Part shown: positions 1-6,278 of the stretch, in pieces
Layout of the letters: the number at the start of each line of letters is the position of its first letter
How positions within the stretch are numbered: position 1 is the first letter of the stretch
Source: Planctomycetota bacterium
GTDB lineage: Bacteria; Planctomycetota; SZUA-567
Direction: 5' to 3'
Length of the DNA: 8,227 bases
NCBI GenBank assembly: GCA_020861125.1
Contig: JAJBSZ010000232.1
Location: forward strand, 1 to 8,227
The notes under the pieces: generated by a model
Told to the model about the DNA's origin: nothing
Seen by the model: the letters and a program-made list of their open reading frames with translations, nothing else
Database searches by the model: none
Made by a program: the position numbers and the translations under genes

Positions 1-1
1 C

Positions 2-205
2 GTTTCCTTTGCTTGCCGCGCGGCGGGCATTCCTTTCGAAAAATTTTTGGGAAAGCGGATCCTTGCCACGCGCTCTGGCGGTGCCCGGCCGCCGCCGCAC
101 CGACCGCCCCCGGCGTGGCCCATCGGAAGCCTGCGTGAACAGATACGCCTCACGCGAAGAGTGGACACCGTCGCCGCGATTCCCGGCGGCAAAACCCGCG
201 TCTGA
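2..205 (+). CDS. possible C-terminal fragment of an unrecognised protein
   Basis: The reading frame that starts at base 2 stays open to a TGA at 203-205 and has no start codon that must be used, so it could be the 3' end of a gene entering from the left. The translation begins with a plausible protein-like stretch (CRAAGIPFEKFLGKRIL), passes through a proline/arginine-rich linker and ends IPGGKTRV. The stop codon falls in the loop of a strong terminator hairpin, which fits a gene ending here. I do not recognise the family. A competing frame (9-239) runs through the whole terminator stem and has poor, Arg/Pro/Ser-rich composition, so I prefer this one. Confidence is low because high GC keeps spurious frames open and only about 67 codons are visible. 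Confidence 0.3.
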   Translation, partial: VSFACRAAGIPFEKFLGKRILATRSGGARPPPHRPPPAWPIGSLREQIRLTRRVDTVAAIPGGKTRV

Positions 206-237
206 AATCTGGAAATTTTCGCCGGACGCGGGTTTTT
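191..237 (+). terminator. strong, probably bidirectional Rho-independent terminator
   Basis: A perfect 12-bp inverted repeat is seen: AAAACCCGCGTC at 191-202 and GACGCGGGTTTT at 225-236, with a 22-nt loop and a T-tract on the right. The A-tract on the left makes it usable from the other strand as well. It separates whatever lies to the left from the lipoprotein-fabD operon. Confidence 0.8.
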
Positions 238-261
238 AGTTTCATTTACGCGCACTACGGA

Positions 262-267
262 TAAAAT
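262..267 (+). promoter_or_regulatory. candidate -10 element for the lipoprotein-fabD operon
   Basis: TAAAAT matches five of six bases of the sigma70 -10 consensus and lies 51 bp before the lipoprotein start, in the only AT-rich stretch after the upstream terminator. No convincing -35 hexamer lies 16-18 bp upstream, so this is a positional guess. Confidence 0.25.
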
Positions 268-317
268 TGATACCGACTCCGAGGCTGCCGCCTGCGGATC
301 CGGCTGTGGGGAGAGGT

Positions 318-497
318 ATGCGAAACAGGTGGTGGTGGGCCGTTTCCGTGGTAGGTGGAGCTGTTATTCTGGCCGTCCTTTCGGGATGCGGCGGCCGGGA
401 AAAACCGTATTACGGATACGGGGGATCCGCCGCCGGCGCCTGCGCCGCCTGTGCGGCGCCGCCATCCGCCCCCGTTGCCAGCGTCCCTGGTGGATAA
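318..497 (+). CDS. small lipoprotein (59 aa), function unknown
   Basis: The protein has a short basic N-terminus (MRNR), a hydrophobic core with a WWW cluster (residues 5-7) and a clear lipobox L21-S22-G23-C24. It should be exported by Sec, lipidated at Cys24 and anchored to a membrane; Gly follows the cysteine, with no Asp retention signal. The mature part is only 36 residues: CGGREKPYYGYGG and then an Ala/Pro-rich tail with two further cysteines (C42, C45). I chose the ATG at 318 because GGGGAGAGG sits just upstream and because the upstream in-frame ATG at 267 would put a charged, proline-rich segment before the signal peptide. The stop is 5 nt before fabD, so the two are almost certainly co-transcribed and perhaps translationally coupled. 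Its size, CG(x)nKP-Y pattern and Pro-rich tail recall LptM/YifL lipoproteins, but that likeness is weak. Confidence 0.75.
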   Translation: MRNRWWWAVSVVGGAVILAVLSGCGGREKPYYGYGGSAAGACAACAAPPSAPVASVPGG

Positions 498-502
498 CGA
501 CA

Positions 503-1435
503 ATGCTCAAAGGCTTTTTGCTGTTTCCCGGTCAAGGTTCGCAGGTGGTCGGCATGGCCAAGGATGCCTATGAGGCCGGCGGCCACGCGGTGGCGCTGTT
601 CGAGGAGGCGACCGAGATCCTCGGCTTCGACTTCCCCGAAATGGTGTTCGAGTCGGATCCGGAGACTCTCGCCCGTACCGAGAATTGCCAACCGGCGCTG
701 CTGGTGGCGAGTCTGGCTCTGCTGGACACCCTGCGCGAGCGCCGGCAGTTCACCATCCTCGGTGCGGCCGGACTGTCCCTCGGCGAATACACCGCCCTCA
801 CCGCGCTGGAGAGCATGGACTTCGCCGATGCCGTCCGGCTGGTGCGGCGGCGCGGCGAGTTGATGGAGGAAGCCGGTCGCGGCAAGGACACCGGCATGGC
901 GTCGGTCATCGGTTTGGAGGGCCCGGTGGTGGAAGAGGTTTGCGCCCGGGTCAGTGCCAGCGGCGTCGGGCTGGTGGTGCCGGCCAACTACAATTGTCCG
1001 GGACAGGTGGCGATTTCCGGCGACCGCCCGGCCCTGGCTCAGGCGGAGACGGAGCTGAAAGCTGCCGGCGCCCGCCGGGTATTGCCGCTGAACGTTTCCG
1101 CCGCTTTCCATTCGCCGTATATGGAAGCGGCCCGAACCGGTCTGGCGGCGGCGCTGGCGGATGTGGCGATGCGCACGCCCATGGCGAAATTCGTCAACAA
1201 TGCCGACGCCCAGGTCATGACCGATCCGGAGGCGATCCGGGAATCTCTGGCCCGGCAGGTGGTGGCGCCGGTGAAATGGGAGCAGTCGTGCCGTGGCATC
1301 GTGGGTGGCGGCGACACCATGTTTTACGAGGTCGGCCCGGGCAAGGTGTGTGCCGGGTTGATGAAACGCATTGCGCCGGAGGCGACGGTGGTGTCCATCA
1401 ATTCCCTTGAGGACATCGACAGTCTGCCGGATTAG
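503..1435 (+). CDS. fabD: malonyl-CoA:ACP transacylase FabD
   Basis: FabD moves the malonyl group from malonyl-CoA to the phosphopantetheine arm of acyl carrier protein, giving the extender unit for type II fatty-acid synthesis in the cytoplasm. The 310-aa length is normal for the family. Motifs in order: FPGQGSQ (residues 8-14), the nucleophile elbow GLSLGE with Ser92, the malonate-binding arginine in RRRGEL (R117), the NYNCPGQVAISG block (162-173), the catalytic His in AFHSPY (H203), Q252, and EVGPGKV near the C-terminus. These match E. coli Ser92/Arg117/His201/Gln250 closely. The elbow has Leu where most FabDs have His (GHSLGE). The start is ATG 503, which begins right at the conserved MLKGFLLFPGQGSQ; longer in-frame extensions overlap the lipoprotein gene in another frame. 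GGTGGA, at the end of the lipoprotein gene, is a likely ribosome-binding site. Confidence 0.96.
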   Translation: MLKGFLLFPGQGSQVVGMAKDAYEAGGHAVALFEEATEILGFDFPEMVFESDPETLARTENCQPALLVASLALLDTLRERRQFTILGAAGLSLGEYTALTALESMDFADAVRLVRRRGELMEEAGRGKDTGMASVIGLEGPVVEEVCARVSASGVGLVVPANYNCPGQVAISGDRPALAQAETELKAAGARRVLPLNVSAAFHSPYMEAARTGLAAALADVAMRTPMAKFVNNADAQVMTDPEAIRESLARQVVAPVKWEQSCRGIVGGGDTMFYEVGPGKVCAGLMKRIAPEATVVSINSLEDIDSLPD

Positions 1436-1460
1436 GACCGGCGTTTTCTGGTGTTCTCCC

Positions 1461-1490
1461 TCCGTCGCTTTCATCCGCGACGGATTTCTT
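1461..1490 (+). terminator. hairpin with T-rich tail between fabD and fabG (attenuator or weak terminator)
   Basis: TCCGTCGC (1461-1468) and GCGACGGA (1477-1484) form a perfect 8-bp stem with an 8-nt loop, followed by TTTCTTTGTGTT. The T-run is interrupted, so this looks like a partial terminator or an mRNA-processing/stability hairpin that could set fabD and fabG expression apart. The fabG ribosome-binding site begins 23 nt after the stem. Confidence 0.5.
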
Positions 1491-1519
1491 TGTGTTCAGT
1501 CAACCCGAGGAGGAAGTGC

Positions 1520-2257
1520 ATGCGCGGCAAAAACGCGGTGGTGACCGGCGGCGCCAGGGGCATTGGCGAGGCGATTGCCCGGCTCATGGCCCGAATGGGC
1601 GCCAACATCATCATTTGGGACGTACTGGAGGACCAGGCCAAGGCGACGGCCGAGGCGTTGGCCGGGGAATTTGGCGTGAAGACGGCTGGTCTGGCTGTGG
1701 ACGTCACCAAGGGCGAGTCGGTGGATGCCGCGGTGGAGACGGCGGTAGCCGCGTTCGGCAGTATTGACATTCTGGTCAACAATGCGGGTATCACCCGCGA
1801 CGGCCTGATCATCCGCATGAAGGAGGAGGACTGGGACCAGGTGCTGGCCATCAACCTCAAGGGGGTTTGGCAGTGCACCAAATCGGTGGGTCGGGTGATG
1901 TTGAAGGCGCGGAGTGGCGCGATTGTGAATATTGCGTCGGTGGTGGGGGTTATGGGCAATGCCGGCCAGGCGAATTACTCGGCGTCGAAGGCTGGGGTTA
2001 TTGGTTTGACCAAGACGTCGGCCAAGGAGTTTGCTTCCCGTGGGGTCCGGGTGAATGCCGTGGCGCCGGGGTATATCCGTACTGCCATGACGGATAAATT
2101 GACGGAGGAGCAGCGGTCGCGGATGCAGGCGTTGATTCCTCTTGGGGAGTTGGGCACGCCGGAGGATGTGGCGGATGCGGTGGGTTTCCTGGCTTCGTCT
2201 GCCGCGCGGTATATCACGGGGCAGACCATCAATGTCTGCGGCGGCATGGTGATGTAG
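1520..2257 (+). CDS. fabG: 3-oxoacyl-ACP reductase FabG (SDR family)
   Basis: FabG reduces 3-oxoacyl-ACP to (3R)-hydroxyacyl-ACP in each round of fatty-acid elongation; the family is a cytoplasmic tetramer. The 245-aa length is typical. Visible motifs: the Rossmann dinucleotide loop TGGARGIG (9-16), D61, NNAG (87-90), and the catalytic tetrad N112, S140, Y153 and K157 in the YSASK context; the C-terminus ITGQTINVCGGM is the usual FabG ending. ATG 1520 is chosen because GAGGAGG lies 6 nt upstream and the protein starts directly with beta-strand 1; the in-frame ATG at 1451 lacks a site and adds a non-conserved basic leader. The second beta-strand ends in IIIWD, placing Asp34 where NAD-specific SDRs carry an acidic residue, so NADH rather than NADPH use is possible. 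The gene follows fabD by 84 nt and is closed by a strong terminator. Codon third positions shift from C-rich to G/T-rich in the second half. Confidence 0.95.
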   Translation: MRGKNAVVTGGARGIGEAIARLMARMGANIIIWDVLEDQAKATAEALAGEFGVKTAGLAVDVTKGESVDAAVETAVAAFGSIDILVNNAGITRDGLIIRMKEEDWDQVLAINLKGVWQCTKSVGRVMLKARSGAIVNIASVVGVMGNAGQANYSASKAGVIGLTKTSAKEFASRGVRVNAVAPGYIRTAMTDKLTEEQRSRMQALIPLGELGTPEDVADAVGFLASSAARYITGQTINVCGGMVM

Positions 2258-2276
2258 CCGTTGAAATAGGTACGAC

Positions 2277-2306
2277 AAACCCGGGCTCCAGGCCCGGGTT
2301 TTTTTT
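2277..2306 (+). terminator. Rho-independent terminator of fabG
   Basis: AAACCCGGGC (2277-2286) pairs perfectly with GCCCGGGTTT (2292-2301) around a 5-nt loop (TCCAG), and eight T residues occupy 2299-2306. It lies 19 nt after the fabG stop and just before the dispersed repeat. Confidence 0.95.
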
Positions 2307-2310
2307 GTGT

Positions 2311-2569
2311 CGGCTGTGGCGACAAGCCGAAGGCGGGCAAGCGCACCGAATTCGGAATACCTGGGCGTCCGGCACGGACTCGCTGGGGGGTCCGGGGGCG
2401 CGCGACCAGCGCCCCCGGATCCTAAATCAATGGAGTGCGGGAAAGAGTAAGCAGGTGATTACCACGAAAAACGCGTCGGCAAGATAACCCGCACGACTTC
2501 CGTATTGAGGCGGCCAGGCCCCGGTAGGGGCCGGCGCCGCCGTCCGTATCGGGAAAAAATCGCCCGCGG
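2311..2569 (+). repeat. dispersed intergenic repeat, copy 1
   Basis: This segment aligns with 6302-6556 over nearly its whole length. The best part is 2362-2441, with 74 of 80 bases identical by eye and a 47-nt identical core at 2375-2421. A second block, 2488-2513, matches 25 of 26 bases. The core holds two hairpins: GTCCG/CGGAC (2367-2379) and an 11-bp stem TCCGGGGGCGC/GCGCCCCCGGA (2391-2401 and 2409-2419). A third, copy-specific hairpin GGCCCC-GGTA-GGGGCC lies at 2517-2532. Differences between copies are not concentrated at codon third positions and an indel shifts the frame, so it is not coding. It fills most of the 440-bp gap between fabG and fba; from 2570 to 2635 I see only GC-rich inverted fragments and no gene. 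Function unknown: structured RNA, MITE-like element or intergenic repeat family. Confidence 0.8.
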
Positions 2570-2635
2570 CCCAGATCTGCGGGCCCGCCCGAACTTCTCA
2601 GACCGTGACCAGGCAGTGCCTCGCGCCAACCCACG

Positions 2636-2663
2636 AAAACCGGGACGGCCTGAGCCGTCCCGG
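2636..2663 (-). terminator. Rho-independent terminator of fba
   Basis: Read on the minus strand, CCGGGACGGC, a 4-nt loop and GCCGTCCCGG form a perfect 10-bp stem (2640-2649 with 2654-2663), followed by TTTT (complement of 2636-2639). It lies about 35 nt after the fba stop codon. Confidence 0.85.
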
Positions 2664-2697
2664 GGAGTGACCGGTACTGGATGCCACCGTGACGCCT

Positions 2698-3675
2698 TCA
2701 GTCGAAGGCGTGGCCGGAGGAGCCGAGGACTTTGTTGTTTTTGTGGATGTAGAGTTCCTTGAGGGCTTCACGGGCGGGGCCGAGGTACTTGCGCGGGTCG
2801 AATTCTTCCGGCTTGGTCCACAGCACCTTACGCACGGCGGCGGTCATGGCCAGCCGGCCGTCGGAATCGATGTTGATCTTGCACACCGCCGATTTCGCCG
2901 CTTCCCGGAGCTGGTCTTCGCCGATGCCGACCGCGTCCTGCAGCTTGCCGCCGTACTGGTTGATCTCCCGGACCAGTTCCTGGGGCACCGACGACGAGCC
3001 GTGCAGGACGATGGGGAAGCCGGGGATGCGCTGTTCGATTTCCTTGAGGATGTCCAGACGGATCTCCGCTTTTTGCCCCGGCTTGAATTTGTAGGCGCCG
3101 TGGGAGGTACCGATGGAGATGGCCAGGGAGTCGCAGCCGGTTTTCTTGACGAAATCCTCGACCTGATCCGGCTCGGTGTAGGTGTGGTGCTCGGCCGAGA
3201 CGTCGTCTTCGACGCCGGCCAGCACACCCAATTCGCCCTCGACCGTGACGTCGTGCTTGTGGGCGTATTCCACCACCTTGCGGGTGAGTTCGACGTTGGT
3301 GTCGTAATCGTGGTGGCTGCCGTCGATCATCACCGACGAGAAGCCGGATTCGATGCAGCTGACGCAGAGCTCAAAGGTGTCGCCGTGGTCGAGGTGCAGG
3401 GTGATGGGGACGTTCCGGCCACCGTTCAATTCCTTGGCGTACTCGACCGCACCCTGGGCCATGTACTGCAGCATGGTCTGGTTGGCGTATTTGCGGGCGC
3501 CGGAACTCACCTGGAGGATCACCGGACTTTCCGTCTCGGTGCAGGCCATGACGATGGCCTGGAGCTGCTCCATGTCGTTGAAATTGTAGGCGGGAATGGC
3601 ATAGCCGCCCTTGACCGCCTTGGCGAACATGTCGCGGGTATTGACCAGGCCGAGTGCCTTGTAACTGACTGCCAT
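2698..3675 (-). CDS. fba: class II (zinc) fructose-bisphosphate aldolase
   Basis: The enzyme interconverts fructose-1,6-bisphosphate with dihydroxyacetone phosphate and glyceraldehyde-3-phosphate, in glycolysis and gluconeogenesis, in the cytoplasm. Class II is shown by HLDHGD (catalytic Asp96, zinc ligand His97), EGELGVLAGVEDD (Glu148), GTSHGAYKF (His192), VLHGSS (His225) and the phosphate-binding KINIDSDGRLA (Asn268, Asp270). All residues expected from the E. coli active site (D109, H110, E174, H226, H264, N286, D288) have counterparts. At 325 aa it belongs to the longer class II form with a C-terminal helix-rich extension (ending LYIHKNNKVLGSSGHAFD). The start is the ATG at 3675 (minus strand), with AGGAG 8 nt before it; the frame is open upstream for another 101 codons but that part has no conserved sequence. 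C-ending codons prevail throughout, unlike fabG, as expected for a highly expressed gene. It is monocistronic: its own promoter candidate and terminator bracket it. Confidence 0.96.
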   Translation of the reverse strand: MAVSYKALGLVNTRDMFAKAVKGGYAIPAYNFNDMEQLQAIVMACTETESPVILQVSSGARKYANQTMLQYMAQGAVEYAKELNGGRNVPITLHLDHGDTFELCVSCIESGFSSVMIDGSHHDYDTNVELTRKVVEYAHKHDVTVEGELGVLAGVEDDVSAEHHTYTEPDQVEDFVKKTGCDSLAISIGTSHGAYKFKPGQKAEIRLDILKEIEQRIPGFPIVLHGSSSVPQELVREINQYGGKLQDAVGIGEDQLREAAKSAVCKINIDSDGRLAMTAAVRKVLWTKPEEFDPRKYLGPAREALKELYIHKNNKVLGSSGHAFD

Positions 3676-3736
3676 TGTTGGGACTCCTTTTCGAGAAACG
3701 GTGGATGGTAGGCCGGACGAGCGCCCAAAGGGTGCA

Positions 3737-3765
3737 AAAATACCGCCGGATGGCCGGCAAGGCAA
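3737..3765 (-). promoter_or_regulatory. candidate sigma70-type promoter for fba
   Basis: On the minus strand TTGCCT (complement of 3760-3765) and TATTTT (complement of 3737-3742) are separated by exactly 17 bp; each matches four of six consensus bases. It would give a 5' leader of roughly 55 nt. No other pair upstream of fba has better spacing, but the match is only moderate. Confidence 0.35.
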
Positions 3766-3855
3766 GGATATTCCGCCCCTGACGGAACGGTCCGGCCACT
3801 GGTCAGCTATGGCACGGGCACGGTGCGATGCGAGCGCCGCGAGTGGAGCCGCCGA

Positions 3856-3931
3856 CCAACTTCGCACCGGTGCTGTTGCGTCTAGTCCAAACTTCCGATA
3901 AACAAGACTGTAAATCCGTATCCAAACTTCG
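3856..3931. repeat. three spaced direct repeats CCAA(A)CTTC upstream of the autotransporter promoter
   Basis: CCAACTTCG (3856-3864), CCAAACTTCCG (3887-3897) and CCAAACTTCG (3922-3931) recur at about 31-35 bp, roughly three helical turns. The last copy ends 5 bp before the candidate -35 hexamer. The arrangement suits repeated binding by an activator or repressor on one face of the DNA. The surrounding 3876-3965 segment is clearly more AT-rich than the rest of the window. The 333-bp divergent region 3676-4008 otherwise contains no credible gene. Confidence 0.4.
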
Positions 3932-3936
3932 TATAC

Positions 3937-3964
3937 TTGATGCCTTGATTTCGAGGGGTACACT
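3937..3964 (+). promoter_or_regulatory. candidate promoter of the autotransporter gene
   Basis: TTGATG (3937-3942) and TACACT (3959-3964) are spaced 16 bp, each matching four of six sigma70 consensus bases, in a locally AT-rich stretch. The start codon would lie about 38 nt after the transcription start, with GGAGG at 3997-4001. Confidence 0.4.
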
Positions 3965-4008
3965 GGCGGTAACTTCATGGGCGCTCACGAAGGAATGGAG
4001 GGTGAGTC

Positions 4009-6252
4009 ATGCGGGTATTGTTTCGCGGTCTGCTGCCGGCGGCGGCGGTTTTGTTCTGGACAGTAACCGCCTCGGCGGCGGCAATGATCTCGGTTAGCGA
4101 CAACGCAACGTATGCGAACCTCGACGCCGGGGTTACCGGTTCCAGCCTTATCTCCGGCGCCACCACGGAAATGGTTTCGGGCGGGGTGGTCGGCAGTGCC
4201 GGCAACGGGCATTCCATATTCGGCGGTCGTTCCACCGGCGGCAACGTCGTCGGATGCATCCTGACCATCACCGGCGGACGGGTATGGGTGAGCACTTCTG
4301 GCAGTACTTCCACCGGCGGTATCGCCGCTGGCGGCATCGCCTATACCGGCAGCACCAATAACAATGCCGTGATAATGTCCGGCGGCCAGGTGGACGACGA
4401 GGTCTGGGGCGGCTGGTCAACCGACGACGCCACCAATAATCGGGTTACCATTAGCGGCACGGCGGTGATCGGCGCCAACGGGGGGTGGGGCGACGTCACC
4501 GGCGGCCTGTCCCGCGACGGCACCGCCGACAACAACCACGTGGTCATCGAGGGCGGTACCATTCTGGGGGAGGTGGTCGGCGGCCGGAGCGATTCCAGCA
4601 CTTCCGACCATGCCGCCTCGAACAATTCCGTCACCATCAGCGGCGGCAGCATTGGCGAATCCATCATCGGCGGGGCGGCCGCGAATGGCGCCGCCACCGG
4701 TAATGCGGTGATCATGACCGGCGGATCGGTGCTCGAACATGTTGTCGGCGGCTACAGCGACAGCGGCGCCGCCACCGGCAACACGGTGACCATCACCGGT
4801 GGCACCATCGGGGAAAACATCGTCGGCGGCTATACCGATAACGGCGATGCCACCGGCAACACCGTTCGTCTCGGCGCCGCCACCGTCTCGGCCACCACCC
4901 AAATCCTCGGCGGATATTCCGAAACCCCCGGAAATGATGTCAAGACCGGCAATACGCTGTACCTCACCGGCTTCCGCGGTTCCGTCAACCAGATCAACAA
5001 TTTCGAACACTACAACTTCCACCTGCCGGCCAGCCTGGCGGACGGGGACACCCTGGTGACCATCACCGGCGGCGTCTCCACCGACATGACTGACAGCACG
5101 GTGGACGGGATTTTCATCGACGGAACGAGTTCCCTGGTGTCTTCCCACAGCGTGACGCTGATCAGCAACGCCACCGGCACCTTCGCCGCCACCACCATCC
5201 AGGCGGCCAAGGGCACCACCCTGCTGCTGGACGCCACGGTGGAACTAGTGGGCGGGGAGTTGATCGCCACCTTCGGTGACGCCAGCCCCACCGGCGGCGG
5301 CGGGGGCGTATCGGTCAACCCGCAGGGCAAGGCGCTGGCGCAGAGCCGTATCGCCGGTTTGACCATGCTCGGTCAGGGAGCGGATCTGGTGGCGGACGAT
5401 CTCTTCGTCAGTGCCGCCGCCGGCCAGACCTACCGGGAAGACGGTGCCGGCCCGGTGTTTTTCAGCGCCTTTTCCTATGCCGACCAGCGGGTGAAAACCG
5501 GCAGTCACGTGGATGCCGACGGCTGGTCGCTGTTGGCCGGTCTCGCCTGGCGGGCCAATGCCGAGGGAACCGGCTGGCTGGCCGGGGCTTTCTTTGAAAC
5601 CGGCCGCGGTTCCTATGACGGGTACAACAGTTTTTCCACCGCGCCGCAGGTGCATTCCAGTGGTGACGTGAAGTACCATGGCGGCGGTGTCATCGGCAGC
5701 TACCGGTTTGTAACCGGTACCCGTATCGAAGCCAGCTTCCGCGCCGGCCGTCTCGATACCGACTACCGGGCGAGGGGTTTTGTGGGTGGTGTGCAGCCCC
5801 GGTACGACCTCGATTCCACCTATTACGGTTCGCATGTGGGCATCGGTCAGGTGGTGGAATTGACGCGGTGTCTGAATCTGGATCTCTCTGCCAAGTATTT
5901 GTGGACCCGGCAGGCCGGCAAGTCGGTGGCGATTGTGGGCGAGCGTACCCGTTTCGAGGGTGTGGATTCCCAGCGGCTGCGGGCGGGCGGCCGTCTCGGG
6001 TATGCCGGGGCGGTGGTCAGTCCCTATGTCGGCGCGTATTTCGAATATGAGTTTGACGGCAAGGCCCGGACGGCCAATCGCGTGACCGGGGTGCGGTATT
6101 CGTCGCCCACCACCCGTGGTGCCACGTATACCGGGCAGTTGGGGGTGCGGTTTACGCCGGTGCGGTGTCTGGATGTGGATCTGGCAGTCCAGGGGCATTG
6201 TGGCCGTCGGGATGGGGTGAGCGGCCGGTTGGGTCTCGGTCTCAGCTTTTAG
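4009..6252 (+). CDS. repeat-containing autotransporter-like outer-membrane protein (747 aa)
   Basis: The order is that of a type V (autotransporter) secretion protein. Residues 1-23 form a Sec signal (MRVLFRG, a hydrophobic core, cleavage likely after ASA). Residues 24-440 are a Gly/Thr/Ser-rich passenger; units in 72-302 follow a GG...ATGNTVTITGGTI...VVGG pattern with a basic 26-residue period, expected to fold as a beta-solenoid. After a GGGGGVS linker (429-435), residues 440-747 have alternating aromatic/hydrophobic beta-strands like the autotransporter barrel (e.g. VFFSAFSYADQ, WSLLAGLAW) and end in LGLGLSF, with the terminal Phe typical of outer-membrane barrels recognised by BAM. ATG 4009 has GGAGG 7 nt upstream. 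No protease or lipase catalytic motif is visible, so an adhesin/surface-structure role is inferred and the ligand is unknown. It stands alone between the fba divergent region and a repeat. Third positions are C-rich at the 5' end and G/T-rich near the 3' end. Confidence 0.88.
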   Translation: MRVLFRGLLPAAAVLFWTVTASAAAMISVSDNATYANLDAGVTGSSLISGATTEMVSGGVVGSAGNGHSIFGGRSTGGNVVGCILTITGGRVWVSTSGSTSTGGIAAGGIAYTGSTNNNAVIMSGGQVDDEVWGGWSTDDATNNRVTISGTAVIGANGGWGDVTGGLSRDGTADNNHVVIEGGTILGEVVGGRSDSSTSDHAASNNSVTISGGSIGESIIGGAAANGAATGNAVIMTGGSVLEHVVGGYSDSGAATGNTVTITGGTIGENIVGGYTDNGDATGNTVRLGAATVSATTQILGGYSETPGNDVKTGNTLYLTGFRGSVNQINNFEHYNFHLPASLADGDTLVTITGGVSTDMTDSTVDGIFIDGTSSLVSSHSVTLISNATGTFAATTIQAAKGTTLLLDATVELVGGELIATFGDASPTGGGGGVSVNPQGKALAQSRIAGLTMLGQGADLVADDLFVSAAAGQTYREDGAGPVFFSAFSYADQRVKTGSHVDADGWSLLAGLAWRANAEGTGWLAGAFFETGRGSYDGYNSFSTAPQVHSSGDVKYHGGGVIGSYRFVTGTRIEASFRAGRLDTDYRARGFVGGVQPRYDLDSTYYGSHVGIGQVVELTRCLNLDLSAKYLWTRQAGKSVAIVGERTRFEGVDSQRLRAGGRLGYAGAVVSPYVGAYFEYEFDGKARTANRVTGVRYSSPTTRGATYTGQLGVRFTPVRCLDVDLAVQGHCGRRDGVSGRLGLGLSF
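4222..4914 (+). repeat. coding repeats: nine degenerate 26-residue beta-solenoid units
   Basis: Taking the V/I-x-GG turn as the register mark, the GG pairs lie at residues 72, 108, 134, 165, 191, 221, 247, 273 and 301 of the autotransporter. Spacings are 36, 26, 31, 26, 30, 26, 26 and 28, so the unit is 26 residues with small loop insertions (for example at 192-205). Each unit carries a N-x-V-T-I-x-GG strand and a second I-x-E-x-V-x-GG strand. Units 6-8 are the most alike at both DNA and protein level, suggesting more recent duplication there. Confidence 0.75.
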
Positions 6253-6278
6253 CGAAAACTGGACATCGGCAATCCCAT

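Noticed and set aside
410..1474. 354-codon minus-strand frame opposite fabD
   Set aside because: Antisense shadow of fabD, rich in Arg, His and Gln, with no start signal.
2305..2487. 60-codon plus-strand frame inside repeat copy 1
   Set aside because: The aligned copy 2 has an indel that changes the frame, and substitutions are not at third codon positions, so the sequence is not under coding selection.
2689..3711. 340-codon open frame on the plus strand across the aldolase gene
   Set aside because: It is the antisense of fba, which has every catalytic residue, a ribosome-binding site and a terminator; the plus-strand product is Val/Asp/Gly-rich with no motif.
3701..3901. 66-codon plus-strand frame in the fba/autotransporter gap
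   Set aside because: No ribosome-binding site, poor composition, and it overlaps the promoter region of fba.
5245..6198. 317-codon minus-strand frame opposite the autotransporter barrel
   Set aside because: Mirror of the strongly supported barrel-coding strand; His/Gly/Thr-rich composition without motifs.
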